From positions 6,895,001 through 6,959,000 of the forward strand of contig JAFBJZ010000772.1 of assembly GCA_016785225.1 (NCBI GenBank): DNA of 64,000 nucleotides, given 5' to 3'. This document shows, in pieces, positions 41,101 through 54,107 of this stretch (its first letter is position 1; every line of letters starts with the position of its first letter). This DNA is from Psettodes erumei. Its lineage: Eukaryota > Chordata > Actinopteri > Pleuronectiformes > Psettodidae. The notes beneath the pieces were generated by a model. It did no database searches and was not told the DNA's origin. It saw only the letters and a list, made by a program, of their open reading frames with translations. The position numbers were made by a program, and so were the translations under genes.

Positions 41101-41750
41101 CAGTCCGAGTCCATTTATTGCAGTGTTTGGTTTCCCCAAAAGCACCTCCGGCTACTTGTTTGCCCTTCAAGTAAAGAAGTAAAACATGGCCTTTCACTTT
41201 TACAACATGAAATTGTGGGAATAATGGAGTAGAGGCGGAGGAGGATGTGGAGTGGTGACCCGCCTGTCAGGACGTCTAAACAAAGAGGGAGTGGAGGGTC
41301 AATCAGACAGACGCGACCTGATAAGCCTGGTCCAGGACTCCGCTATAGCCACTGTTTACTCTGTAGACATACCACTGACCCACAGTCACTTCCTTCCAAG
41401 TTGGTCCCAGAGATGGACAGGGATGAGAGGGGGAAGGTACATGAAAGGAGAAGATGATTGTGCACAGGTTGCACCGGAGCAAACTGTAACTATAGAATAA
41501 ATTTTTACTATGACATAAAACTGGCTGGTGTTACAAGGGTCATAACTCTTAGAAAGAACAAGATTTGTTAATGTTATATTATTTTCACATCAAATGTTAG
41601 ATATTCAGGAAGAAAAAAGGAAATGGAGAGAGAAGTAAAAGATATTAAACAAAATGAAAGGTGAATCCAGCAGCGGCTGAATGTGGGTTTCACTGGTGGG
41701 ATCTGGAAAGGTGATGTAATTTAGAGAGAATGGTTGCGGTTGCCTCTACA

Positions 41751-41778
41751 GAGTGAGAGAGAGTGAGAGAGAGAGAGG
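41751..41778. repeat. GAGTGAGAGA short tandem repeat
   Basis: Two copies of GAGTGAGAGA followed by (GA)n. Confidence 0.85.
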
Positions 41779-42027
41779 TTTACTGGCCCCAGGCTGGCTG
41801 TCTAGAGGGCACACACATCACTTTGCAGACACTGGGAAACACAAGGCCATAAAACTGAACGAGCTCATATGTGGAGCACCTCATAAATTAGGCCAAATAG
41901 CCATGAAATAATACCCCAAAACATCCATATTAGAAGAAATCTGTAAACATCTTTTATGTCACTTCAAGTAAGAGCCTGGCAGCCTCTTGACATTAGCAGA
42001 TCTCCTGATGATTTTTTTCATTTATTT

Positions 42028-42121
42028 GGTGGTAGTGGTGGTGGGGGGGGGGCTTTCCTGTCCTCTGTTCTGCTCTCTCTTGCTTTAGATCTTGACACCA
42101 CCAATGGAGTCCCCCCCCCCC
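42028..42121. repeat. G-run and C-run pair
   Basis: A GGTGGTAGTGGTGGT lead runs into ten G (42043-42052), and eleven C (42111-42121) follow 58 bp later. The two runs are complementary. Their length may be unstable or affected by sequencing error. Confidence 0.7.
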
Positions 42122-42894
42122 ATTCTGTTTTAATGATTACTGCCGCGGACATAAGCCAGCAAACATTTATCACTAGAGTAGATGTCTCACTTAAAAGGTA
42201 TTTCCTCATATATATTTTCTTCCCTCATCATGGCGGTGGTGGGGGTTTAGCCCCCTCTCATCCCTGATAACATATTATCTATTGGCTTAAGATGTTGACA
42301 GGAAACAAATTCCCAGGGATGACAAAAGCTTGGAATGTGCTACAAGGAGGCTGTCTCCCACACTCCCCCAGAGAAATCACCCTCCCCCTTGCACTCTCCC
42401 ATCCCCTTTCCCTCTGAAGGATGTTTTTGTTGGGTAATTGATGCAAAGGTGCTATTGATAAGAAAGAATGAAACATCAAACCACCTCACAGAGAAGAAGA
42501 CAGGTTGGGTGGGGGGTTTCGGGCGTGCGGTTGAATCAAACGTCTTGAGAGCACCACCAAAGGGAGGAATTAATCAGTCTTTCTTCCCCATTTCTGTTCT
42601 CACGTTTTCTGTTTTCCTTCTCTCTAACCCCTCCTCCATCAGTGTCTTTTTCATCCTCGCATGTGTGTCTGAGCGTGTGAACCCACAATTGTGTGTGTGT
42701 GGTGCTTGTTTGTGGGGGTGCTCACACCATCGAAACCTCGTAAAATTTAAGAAAATGACTGAAATACAAATGACGTGTTGCAGATGGTGTATTTCTCTAC
42801 CACAAATTAGATCACATGACAAGAGCACAGGTTTGACATCTTGTGTTCATCACATGAATGCTTACCTAATGGCTAAGATTAATGGTGGCTGAGG

Positions 42895-42992
42895 CAGTCG
42901 AAGGTTTGGTTAAGGTTGGGAAAGTAAAACAATTACAGTATATGGTTTAGGTTTATGTCGTGGTTCGTGGTTGAATAAAAAGAGCTTACCAC
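42895..42992. repeat. GTTAAGG-type dispersed repeat, degenerate copy
   Basis: Contains GGTTTGGTTAAGGTTGGGAA followed by ATGGTTTAGGTTTATG and a GTGGTTCGTGGTTGAATAAA segment. It is similar to the copies at 31.0 and 37.9 kb. Confidence 0.4.
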
Positions 42993-45676
42993 AACAACAT
43001 TTTTGCGTCTACCTTGTGTCTGTTTCCACTAATGCTGCTGTTATATTGTCTCCTCTTGTATTCTCTCACCTTTGTGCTTATTTAATACAATTTCAGGAGA
43101 TGTTTTTATATCTGTGTGGTTTGGAGTTGCGTTAATGAATGAGAAACAGAAACAGGGCTGATCGCTTATATAAGAGATTCAAAAACGGCCAAAATCATCA
43201 AACTGTTCCACCTGGACTTTATTGGGCCCCTGCCGGACAGACTTTGGCCTCCTTGTAGCAGACTGATGTCATAGGTCGAATTCCTGTGCAGAAGTAGGTC
43301 AGGGCCCTCTATGATAGCAGATTGCTGACTAATCATAGCCAGGGGGGAGACAATGCTCCTGCTCAAAGGAGCTTTGTACTGACAGCGACTCACCAAGTGT
43401 CTCGATGCAGCAGGGGCCTCAGCGACGGAAGGTCCTGGTCCCAGGAGGTCGTCGCTGTTTAAAGCAGGACAAGAGTGGCTTTTTCGACAACTGTTTTTGA
43501 CAGAAAGGGAGTGTTTGCATGTGATTTGGCTACTCCTGCTTGAGTGTGTGTGCCCATCCTTATTTAGGCCTTGTATGTAAGAATCAGTTGGCCGACTAAA
43601 GTCCAAGGTAGGCGCAGTGCATTGCCAGTATAGATTCTGTTTATTGTTCCGCTACCGACCAGATCTCTCACTGTGGCCTCTGAGAGAGTGGAGATGCCTT
43701 TCCATTGTGAGAGGGGGAGAAGAGAAAACAACAACAACAAAAGGAAGGGGGTAGGGGACTGTCTGCTTATTGTGTGTATGTGTATTGTGTGCGAGTGCAT
43801 GTGTGTGTTGCAGACATAGCGTGTAAGGCTGAAGTTGTTCGGGGGGGGTGTTTGGGCTCGCCTGCTCTTAGGGCTGGGCATGTTCCTTGAATGCTGACCC
43901 TGGAATTCCACGGCCTGGGGTCAGGACTTTTATTTGCAATCCCATCTTACACTATTCCCCAAAACACTCACATACACACAAACACAAAGAGACAGAGGGG
44001 GAGAGATAAATAGCTTCTCTAACTGATGTATTTACTCATAAGCTAAGGCGGGTTAAGAAGAATTTGCTGCCAGCAACGACTTCTCCTCCAATCATACTTA
44101 CTGATACAGCACTATCAGATAAAGCGGCGCAAGTTCCTTCATGCAAATTATGGTGCCATGGGTCAGATCAAACAAGAAAATGTGAAAAATGTGGATTTTT
44201 CAGAATCCACTGATAGCATTGCCTGCAGGCGGAAAAGCCTCAGTGAGTGTCTGCTGCAAACTTCAGACTATGGGGGGCAGTTACGTCTATAAGCAACAAA
44301 TAATTAATACATTATACATGAATACACCCTCACCTGCAATTGGTCAACAATCTAATGTGAAGTGTTGAAGTCTGTGCACCTCATTACTACTTTACATCTT
44401 TTTCTGAGGAACTTTAAGGTTTTATCTCCTCTTAGTCTGATTCTTGAGCTCCACTAGCCTGGACAACATTAAACAGACATACCTCAAGTCACAGTGAGCG
44501 AACAAACATTTACTTGAAGCACCGCATTCAACATTTGTGAGCATACTGTCAGCCTAAATGCAGAACCAAGTATATCATTTTTTCATCGCTGATGTCTTGA
44601 TTGTTGTTGTACAGGTCCACTGCTGTTTCTGGTATGATATATGTATATATGTGCTGTGAATCATAGTCATATGACAGCTTATTGTAAACGTCAGCTATAT
44701 GGCAACCAGCTGAACTGCCGTCTGTGTCAAAAAATCTTTTTGGGAACTGCTGTAGAAGTGAAACTCTCAGCAAACTGTGCTGGGGGTCAGCCAGCTCAGC
44801 CCAGCCATATGAGGACAGCGAAGGGTACACTGGGAAATGTACCACCTCATATGGAAAACAACTTCAGCATAATGGTGTCTCTAACAAGGACCATACATTT
44901 AATGAGACAACCTGGCTTTGAGGCTGTAAAACTGGTGTTTATTATATGATCTGGCGCAGAAGATCAGTGTTTTTTTTGACGTAATTCAAAGACCATGTCT
45001 CCACATATTCTATTGAAATATATGTACTGTATGTGTAACAGAGCTTGCCAAATGTGTCACAAAGCATTAGGAGCTTATTTATGTTCACTTAGTCCTGGGG
45101 GGAAATCTCACTCTGTTATGAATTATATTTTATACATTGTTCTGCCACAATGTTTCCCTGCTCCCCTGAACTAGTGCATATGGACATTATATCAGAGAAA
45201 CAGAGAAAAACATCACCTGATGATCAAATGAAAAAACAGATAATAAGATGGAAGTGAAGTTATACATAAAGAGCCAGGAAACAAGATTAGGCAAAGTATG
45301 GAAGTCACATTGTACTACACTGTAGGCCATTTAAGCATTTTTCTTTTGCCAAACAGCAGCAAGTTACCTTCCAGAGTTACTTAAGCAGACACAGGCAGCA
45401 GCTAATGTACTGTACATTGCCTGAATATTATGAAGAAAAAAAAGCCCACACACAGTATATGCAGTACATGGTGTTCCAGGATGCTGCTGCACCACACTGA
45501 GGACGTTTTGAAAGGACACGCTGGCTCTCACTCAGGATCAGAATCAGACACAGCTTTACAGTGTTGGCTGAGTGTGTACTGTATGTGCATAAAAGGAATT
45601 TCACTCCAGTTTCCAGTGGCTCTAAATGTACTCACAGTACATGGTGCCAAAAGCGATGTCCAGGCAGATACATATG

Positions 45677-46163
45677 TGTCAGCCTCCAGAGACTCTGTAG
45701 AGAGACTCTTGGTTTTCTGTTTGGACACTGTTTTGGTTTATTTCCTGTATTATTTGGATTTTATTCTCAGTGTGTCTTGTGTTGCTTTTGTTCCATGGTT
45801 TTGCGCCTTTCCTGATTACCTGCTTCTGCCCTGATGTGCCTCACCTGTGTCTAATTGTCCCTTTTGTATTTAAGTGTCTGTGCTGGGGCTTGGTCCTGTT
45901 TGTCTGTTTTTGCCTGCAGTTGTTGCCTTGCTGCTCCTTTGTTTCTGTCAAGTGCCTTTTTATGCTCCATCCTCCCAGTGTTTCTGGAGCTTTTCTAGTT
46001 TTTCAAGATGGTTTTTCTCTCAGTTAGTTGTTAATGTAGGGTTTTGGTTGTTTGCTTTCTTTTGTTTTGTTATTTTCACGCTGTTTTGTTGATTAACGGT
46101 CCTTAAGTGCACATCCCAACCTGCATTTGCCTGTATTTTGGGTCCTACGCTTTGACTCTAACA
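45677..46163 (+). mobile_element. LTR-like interspersed repeat, copy 3
   Basis: Begins TGTCAGCC and ends TCTAACA, so it has the TG...CA ends typical of an LTR. It contains GACTCTGTAGAGAGACTCTT, a TATTTAAG promoter-like box at about 45868, and a TTTTGGGTCC 3' block. It is the closest relative of copy 1, and no internal retroelement coding region adjoins it. Confidence 0.55.
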
Positions 46164-46675
46164 AAAATGGGCATGCAGTTAAAACAAGGACAGTGAAACT
46201 GAGAAACGATAAATAAATATAAACATGTGACTATTATGTGCAATCCAGTAGGAAAAAAGAGCAGCAATGGGCACTATATACAATGTGTAACTCAATCAGT
46301 AGAAAACAGGTGGTGTGAGATGTGGGAGTCTGGTGAAATATAGTAAGATACTTTGCATGCATACAATAGGTGGCTATTTACAGTGTGCGCATGTGTAAAC
46401 TCTCTGAAAAACATAAATCATGCAAAGCCCAAACTTTGTCTCTTTCCAAAGAGGCCGCAGAGAAATATGAGCCACTAGTCAATGGAGCCAAACAAATGTA
46501 GGGTAATCCACTATCGTGTCAGCATCTGTCACATGTGTTACTGTCAGTGATGTTACACTGACAATGTTGACAACCAAACCTCAAAAGCTGTGCAAGGAAC
46601 ACTTTCCATACCTCCTACTGTTTCTCAGGAATTTGTGTTTCAGCAAAGCAAACACATGCCGGCACACAGACAAAC

Positions 46676-46832
46676 ACACACACACACACAAACAGACTCA
46701 CACGGAGTGCAGCCTAATGAACATAGCAGAGCAGCAAGCCATTACACATACCTCATTCATTTCCCCGTACTGTTTTTGCTCATTGCACACATACAGTTGC
46801 AGACGCTGACACACACACACACACACACACAC
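46676..46832. repeat. two (CA)n microsatellites
   Basis: CA runs at 46676-46691 and 46809-46832 within a CA-enriched zone. Confidence 0.9.
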
Positions 46833-47039
46833 GTGCTTGCATCCTCTCAGACACACTATCTATCCAACACACACATACATAATATCACACATAGTCACAA
46901 AATCGCACAGGCTCACTCAAACTTACGTACCGTCCCATTTTTTGTTTGTGACACTGCGTTAGCGGGAAGCCCGGCTGTGTGCCAAGCCCATCATGTTTTT
47001 CTCGTCTCCTCTGTTATGTTTGGCACCTGTTGTGGGCCC

Positions 47040-47040
<1 letters not shown>

Positions 47041-47078
<38 letters not shown>
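47041..47078. repeat. (AC)n microsatellite
   Basis: Nineteen uninterrupted AC units, the longest pure dinucleotide run in the window. Confidence 0.98.
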
Positions 47079-48405
47079 CTTTTTTGCTATGTGCTATTAA
47101 TAAATTGAAGAAATCTAAATTCTTTCCATTCCTGCCAGTTTTTAGACGTAGATCCTTTGTCATTTGTGTCCGTTCCACAAGTCATCGCTCACACATTTCA
47201 CCGCTCTTTTCCAGCATTGTAATTTTTCCAATTTGTAAACTCGCACAGTATCTAAAAATGTCTGGCAATGAGAAAGCATATAAAAAATCTCACAGATGAT
47301 ACAAACGTCCTGCATATCAGTTGGACTACTTGTAAAGAGGATTACAAGGAGAAGACCCAAGCAAGCAAACAAACTGGACAAGCATTATTACCAAAAAGGG
47401 GCCCCTGTGTTTTGTTTTCCTGTCTTGTGCTATGGGTTTTGCAGAGCTCATTTTCACACGCAGGGTGGACATAGTAAATGATAAAAAGTGTTATTGTGAG
47501 CTTTAATCTCCCTGTTTTTCTACTGTTGTCCCCCAAACCCTTCCCCCACTCCACAAAACCCTACACTGATGACACATGGGAGTTTAGCTGGCAGACACAT
47601 CATCCCTTATTATCAGACTGTTGGAAAGCTCCGAACCCCCGGACCCTTTGGAGTCTCCCTGCGGGGGACTCAGATGAGCAGGTGATACTGCTGGAATGTG
47701 GACTGGGACAGGGGGGACATTTAAGGGGGGAAAGACACTGTGGCGTCATCCCTGTCCTCTCTGCTGCACAGTTTCCTTCAAGAGCGTCTGCTGGCAAACC
47801 TCCGACAACAACTCTGGATCCTGCGCCATGTTTTGTTTGGCCACCGTGATTATTTTCATAGAAAGAACATCTTTATTGATAAAACTTTGTTGTCCCGGTC
47901 TGTTTTGCTCACTTTGTTGTTTGGTTTGCCAGTCCGTGGCGAGAACTCTGTCTCCCTCCTGGCCTGTGAACGACACATAACAGTAAAAATGATATCTTTG
48001 TTATTGAAGGATATTTTTTAAAAAAGGCAATTATTGGAGCTAAAAAAATAAAAGTAAAATAAAAAAAATCCCACAAGATGTTCCTAGTTTCGATTCTTGA
48101 CATATTTTCATTTGCCCCCCTTTCTTTTGTTTTATCTTTGTTGTGGAATGAAATATACAAAATATACATGGGAAAGAAAGCCTTCCTGTTTTCTGCTCAA
48201 GTGACCTGAAACAGACTGCAAAAGATATGTAAACTGACTGACTCTGACATCTCAAGCAGAATTCAAGATGTAACCCTACGTTTAACCTTATTTTACTGTT
48301 ATAATCTCTTTGGCACTGTGGCATTGCCTGATTTTGTAGTGTTTTGTTTGCAACTCTCTCTCTCTCTTGCGCTCTCCCTCTCCCTCTCCCTCTCTCGCCT
48401 CACAG

Positions 48406-48475
48406 TACTATAGTCATAGCTGAACAGCTGTCGGAGCAGTTACAGGTGCTAAAAGAGTCCAGAGTTAATGTACAG
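48406..48475 (+). CDS. putative small coding exon with heptad-like sequence
   Basis: A long (CT-rich) tract ending CGCCTCACAG precedes one base plus 23 open codons (TIVIAEQLSEQLQVLKESRV...VQ) ending at CAG|gtacgg. The peptide has leucine and valine spacing like a coiled coil. An internal CAG|gtgcta is an alternative donor at 48445. The parent gene is not recognised and no flanking partner exon was found. Confidence 0.2.
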
Positions 48476-49944
48476 GTACGGTTTGTCAGGCACAGAGACT
48501 CACAGTTGTCTCCAAGTGCTTGGAGCTGAGCGGCTCTCATTGTTCATCCCACTGTCGGCCGCAGGTGGCCGAACCTACAGGGCTAATAACTGATGTTATT
48601 AATTGACACGCAGCGTGGTGCCAAAAGAGAGATATGTTTGAAACTATCAGCGCAGCCTTTCATTTTAAAATTTTTAAAAATTAGTTTCAGTATGGAGGTC
48701 AAATAAAGACAAATTGTTATTTGCAGTGATGGACTCGCAGTAATTGCTACCAGGCAGCGGTTGATTCACAGAGCACACGTGGGACAAACAGAAGGTTTGT
48801 AAGCAGCAGTTTGTCTGGAGGAACATCTCCCTGTTCGACCTGGCCTCAGACAGCGAGCTAACTCTCGCTTTAATGATAATAATAAGGCTAACATGGTATA
48901 GCCTCTCTCCCTCCGAGCCCACAATTACTAGCCTGGTACACTGCGTACGCACACAGTCTGTCTGGGGAGCAAGCCACTGGATAATTCCTGGTTACCTGTC
49001 GCAGCCACCTCTCACAAACACACTTAACATACAAATGTTGGGAAAAAAAAACAAAAACCGTTGATGGTTATGAACACGTACTGTATGCACAGACATGTGT
49101 TTAGGAATATGCACACATAGCACATATGAATTAGCCAAACGTGTACAGGGAAGCCAAGTGTGGATTTGCAGCTAATTTTCAAGCCCAAAAATATCCAGTT
49201 AAGGTGAAACCACTTCTCTTACCTCATCTCTCAGGGTCATTCAACCCAAGAGGGTATCTGCATTCAGTGAGTAACAGGAAAGTTTTGTCAAGGTTCTGTG
49301 GTTATTGACAATAAAACTAGAGAAATTGTGGGGTATCTTTGTGTTTCAAGCATTATTACGTTATAAATAGAAATGACTAAATATTACCACTACCTGCCTG
49401 GCTCTCTCACATGGCTGTTTTTCTTGGTCAATAAGAAGTTGTCATTTTTGACATAATAGGGTTGTTGCGGGACACTAAGAGTATATGGTTGAATATGGTA
49501 TTTGTTTTAATTTGCTTTGGTCTAAGTGCAAGTATTGACGCATTACACCCACATCCACTCCACAGAGATCATTCTGAAACAGTGAAACTAATATAATAAC
49601 CACATGAGCTTTAGTACTCAGGACCACCAAAGGGCCGTATAAATCCACACCATTATCTTCCCTTTCTGCCACTTTTATAGCTCAGTTATATCCTCTAATT
49701 GAGCATTATCTGCCTGAACATTAATCAGGTCCATCCTCTTTGCACACTGGTCTCATTTATCTCAGACTATCCCTTTGCTTTTCTCCACACAACGGTGTGA
49801 GGTGGACGTGGTTTTTGTACCACTGGAAAGAGCAGGTGTAAATACTGAACTATGGACTGGTGTTCAGGGAAGTCGCTGGCCGCGTGCCGTTCACCCCCGG
49901 CGCTCGCTAATGCAATGTAGGCAGTTCCAAGGAGCGCAGGCTGC

Positions 49945-50003
49945 GCACACAGACATGAGACACATTGCACACAGACATGGGACACATTGCACACATACAC
50001 ACG
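49945..50003. repeat. 22-bp minisatellite, about 2.5 copies
   Basis: Unit GCACACAGACATGAGACACA plus TT at 49945-49966; a second copy at 49967-49988 differs by one base, and a partial third follows. Confidence 0.85.
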
Positions 50004-50788
50004 AAAAACAAAAAATAAAATAGGTGAAATGTGTAAATGAAATAGGCCAGTAAGTTTCAATTCTCAAACTAAATAAAATAAGTCTAAATTCTTTCTTTTT
50101 TAATTACATGAAGATGAATATTGTTGACTTGTTTAGCACAATTTTTTTTTAATCACTATCCATTTAAGGGCTTGATGCAAATTTTCACAATGAAATGAAA
50201 ATGTTCTTTCCTTTTACTTTCCCTCCTGATTTGCATATCTATACTGCTTATCAGCTTTGGTTAAGTTGTGCAATATAACAGCAGATAAAAGCTCCTCAAC
50301 AGAAGATGTTTACACTTAAGTGCTGTGGTCTTATCACCTCGCCCTCATGAACAGACCACATTTTCCTCCCTGTCTGTAATGTCTACTTTTGCTTGACCTT
50401 GATAAAAAAGTTTGTGTTGCACTATCAAGATAAAACAAAAAACAAACACTTTTTTATTCCTAGAAAGAAAGGGCAGAGAAAGAAGTAACAAACTGCCTGC
50501 TACGAGTTGATTATTTTTCTACAATGTGTTGAAGGGGATTAATTCATCCTATTACTTGCCTGGAGGCTTTGAACTTGCCTGTAGCCCTTTTGGATGTCAG
50601 CTGGCCACAGAAGTTGATCTTTTGTTAGAACAACCCTGCAGTAAAGATCAGAATGATGAATGCCTATCCATCATAATATTATCTATTCTCTTCCATAATG
50701 TCTTGCATCATTGTGCATATGTTCTCCACTGTGCCACAGTTTACTGGTCTCCCATAGGCAGACCATTAATTGCTTGGCGCCTCTCAAG

Positions 50789-50810
50789 AAAAAAAAAAAA
50801 AAAAAAAAAA
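50789..50810. repeat. poly(A) run
   Basis: Twenty-two consecutive A residues, then CAGGAAAAAAG. It is a possible retroposon tail on the plus strand, with no recognised body. Confidence 0.9.
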
Positions 50811-51813
50811 CAGGAAAAAAGCAAACAAAGAAACAGTTTTGTTAATAGCCTGCTGCTGTTGGCTGCTGATTTGGCCCAAGTAGTTATGCCAATTCTTTTG
50901 GAACACACACAAACATCATACTGCCACCCATCATTAGCAGCTGAGCACAAGCTCCATGAACGCTAATGCGTGTGTATAGGTACGTATATGTGTGCATGTG
51001 TTCATATTTGCATGCTTGTAAATGTGCACATACGAGTTAATGGCTGCACGTGCACTTTCATGTATGTTTGTGTATACATGCCTGTTTGTTTATGTTTGTG
51101 TACGTCTGACTATACATGTTGGTTTCCACAGAAAAAACATTGTTGTCGGTTGTGTGGCAGACTGGTGTCACTGTATTTAAGTGTGTGCACATACACACAC
51201 ACACTCACATATATATATAGCCAAATAGTCTTTTGGTTGCCTTCCCATCAGTATTACTGAAGCATAAGAATGAAATTGACAGTCTTGGGCTGAAGGATGG
51301 CCCAGCAGACACAAACAACTACTGCCAGCTTCCATGGCAAGTTTCAACGGACAATGGTTTGGGGCAGCCAAATGGCACAGTTGCAAAGTCTGCTTCGAGC
51401 AATTTCCTCATAAATATTTACACTTTTCTCTTGTGTGTGTCTCTGGTAGTGTTGGTGCATTGGTGACATCATTATCTGACATGTCTCTTATCCTTAGAGC
51501 TAATAATTTTCAGAATTAACTGCTGTGCAAAACAGTGAAATGACATTGGAATTGTGAAAATAATTCATTAGTGGATATAATTTTTTTGTCAATTTTACAC
51601 ACTATTCCAGTTTCTGAATCCTGCGGAAATCTTTACAGTGCATAAAACAGACATTGCAAAGAATAAAATAACAAAGAGGAAAAAGGTCAACGAGAGGAAG
51701 AAAAAGAGAGCAAGAGAAGGAAAGAACTCTGTAACCCCTGGGCCCTGCCGAGGGCCAAAGAAATGGAGCTTATCTTGTTAATGTGGGATGATAACCAGAA
51801 TGCTCATCTGGCC

Positions 51814-51822
51814 AGAGAGAGA

Positions 51823-51859
<37 letters not shown>

Positions 51860-51860
51860 G
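51814..51860. repeat. (GA)n microsatellite
   Basis: About 23 GA units with a single GACA interruption. Confidence 0.97.
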
Positions 51861-54064
51861 AACCTCCACTATGGCTGTGTGCTGACACTGTTCACTGGAG
51901 ACCAGAGCCTGGAACCTGTTTATGTGTGTGTGTGGGAGCATGACAGCTGGACACACACGCTGGCACTCGCTCAACTGTTGCACAAAAGTCCAACTCAACA
52001 CTTGTCATTCAAAAGCACATAATAACATCCACAGGGATCTGTGTATGGTTTTATAAAAATTCAAAAACATGCGGAACAGAAGTTAGTGGGGGTGATTGAT
52101 CCCCTATAGATGTTTATTCAATCGAGTATTCATTTTATGAAGTGTAAGATTTTTAAACTTGCGAAAACTAAAAATTTTGAAAATAGAATTTCCCCCCAGT
52201 TTATTTTAGTATTGTCAGCCTATGGATTACAGTTTATCTGGTAGTTCTTTCAGCACTGCTTGTGTTGTTTATCTCTACCTGAACAGAAATATTGCCAGCC
52301 ACCCCAACAGAGAGTCATCCAACAGAGTTATTTGAAGTGACGGATAGGTATGGATCATGTCCTGCCTTGTAATTAAGAGAGATTGCTATTTTCCCCTTAG
52401 AATGGGCTCTCCTATCCTGATCTTTAATTATATGTTGTTCAAACATAGAGGGGAGTGTCCCTGGTTATTGTGCAGCCGGCTTTATTCTGCCTTCACCACC
52501 ACAACAAGTGCCAGCATAACTGATTGTCTGCCTTTGGTTTTTAAAGTTTAAATTCTTTTTTAGATTTTTTGCTAACAATAAAGTGTGTGTATCCAGTAGA
52601 AATAGTTTAACAGCGATAGGTTTGCATCCTTCGCTCTCTTGCCTGTAATGTGCCTAATGGATCATGGCAGGAAGGCAGTGTGTGTGTGTGTGTTTGTGCG
52701 CACGTGCATGTGTGTGTCGTCCCAGGTAGTGCCCTGGTGACCTCCACATCATGACACTGACGTGCAACTATGATGAATGCCCTGAGAGAGTGAAGTAAGA
52801 ACCCACCTGGATAATGTTAAAGTTAAAAACTCAGAAACCCTAAACGTTACAAGATGCTGACCTCCTTGTTTAATTAAGTGCAGCGTTTTGCTTTTAAACA
52901 TTTACTGCCACCCACTTCAGTCTTCCTGCAACACCTCCAGTTCAATTTAGGCTTCAAAAAAATGCATGAATATTTCTGAAATGCCAAAAGTGATAAAGGT
53001 CACTGTTGTAGGAGAATGTAGACAGAGAGAGCTCATGTTTTAGTCTGGTTTTAAATCTTAAAACTGAGCGGCCACAGAGTGTAACATTTGACCCCTGTGA
53101 ATAAGTATAGCCCAGGCGGTCTCTGCACCACACACAGAGTAAATTTCAGTGTAAAGCTGTGACCCCCTTGTTTTCCAGTAAGAGGAAATTGTCATGCAAT
53201 GACCCAGTGACCACACTGGAAACCACTTCCCTCTTTGTTATGATTTTGTATGGCTTAACCACCTCATTTCCCATGTTCGGGCCCTCCAGAATACAGTCTA
53301 CCCCACACATTTTGTCACATCCTCATTGCATCTCTGACCTTTCACCGGTGTGTTGACAAAGGCACCAAAAGCCTCAAAATTGCGTTACTTTACAATGTAG
53401 CACCCGAAGTGCTCTAAGTTTAGTTTGTGAGTGGGTTGTATGGATTATTCTCATGCTTTTTAGGCGACGATCAGACATAGACCAAAGACAAACACAGACA
53501 TTGTGTGGTTGTTTTTGTGTGTGATTGTTTGTTTTTGTCTCATCCTCATGTCATTGAATTCACAGCTTGTATTTTACACATTATAAATTGTGATACACTT
53601 TATACTGTCTGTAAAAAGTAAACAGAATCCAAGAATTATGATAATGACAACTTAAGACAAGTAAACATAAACTTGAACAAGAAGAAAATTCAGTACCCCC
53701 AACCTTCTTTCCATCTTTTCAAATAGTTTTACTTTGTAGAAAAGCCACTAGAACTTCCACTTCATTGTTAATATGTCAAAAACTACGGTTACATAATTAG
53801 AAAAGCCTCCTCGCAGCTCCTGGTTGATTAGGAATCAACAATTAGATAGTTTTGTGGGGCGATGAAGAAACACAATCACCTCTTTATACTCTGGCTCTGC
53901 TGTAACCACCTCGGAGCCCATGCAAGGATGAAGAATGAGTTATATTTTACAATATGAAATTAGCCAAATTGCTATATTTGTGTGTAATTAATAAGAGAAA
54001 GAGAGAGCTTTCTAGATGCTGGGGCCCATACACACCACGCACAGGAGTTTTGACTATTCCAGGG

Positions 54065-54087
54065 GGCCAGGACACTTTGTCCTGGCC
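54065..54087. repeat. GC-rich perfect 10-bp hairpin
   Basis: GGCCAGGACA (54065-54074), loop CTT, TGTCCTGGCC (54078-54087). It lies about 20 bp before the pyrimidine/purine tract. Confidence 0.85.
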
Positions 54088-54107
54088 ATAGAGGTTCTGT
54101 GGTATGA

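Larger units (their letters stand above)
36700..45670. other. intergenic desert
   Basis: Contains two GTTAAGG-type repeat copies, GA repeats and the G-run/C-run pair. The minus-strand open frame at 43166-43606 is not low complexity but has no recognised motif. Confidence 0.6.

Noticed and set aside
43166..43606. 146-codon minus-strand open frame
   Set aside because: Normal complexity but no motif, no convincing splice sites and no partner exons.
47740..48021. Leucine-rich plus-strand open frame after CTGCTGCACAG
   Set aside because: No ATG start, no donor, no family resemblance.
49475..49672. Minus-strand peptide with DLYGPL, reminiscent of a retroelement integrase core
   Set aside because: Only six residues resemble that motif, and the flanking catalytic and zinc-binding patterns are absent.
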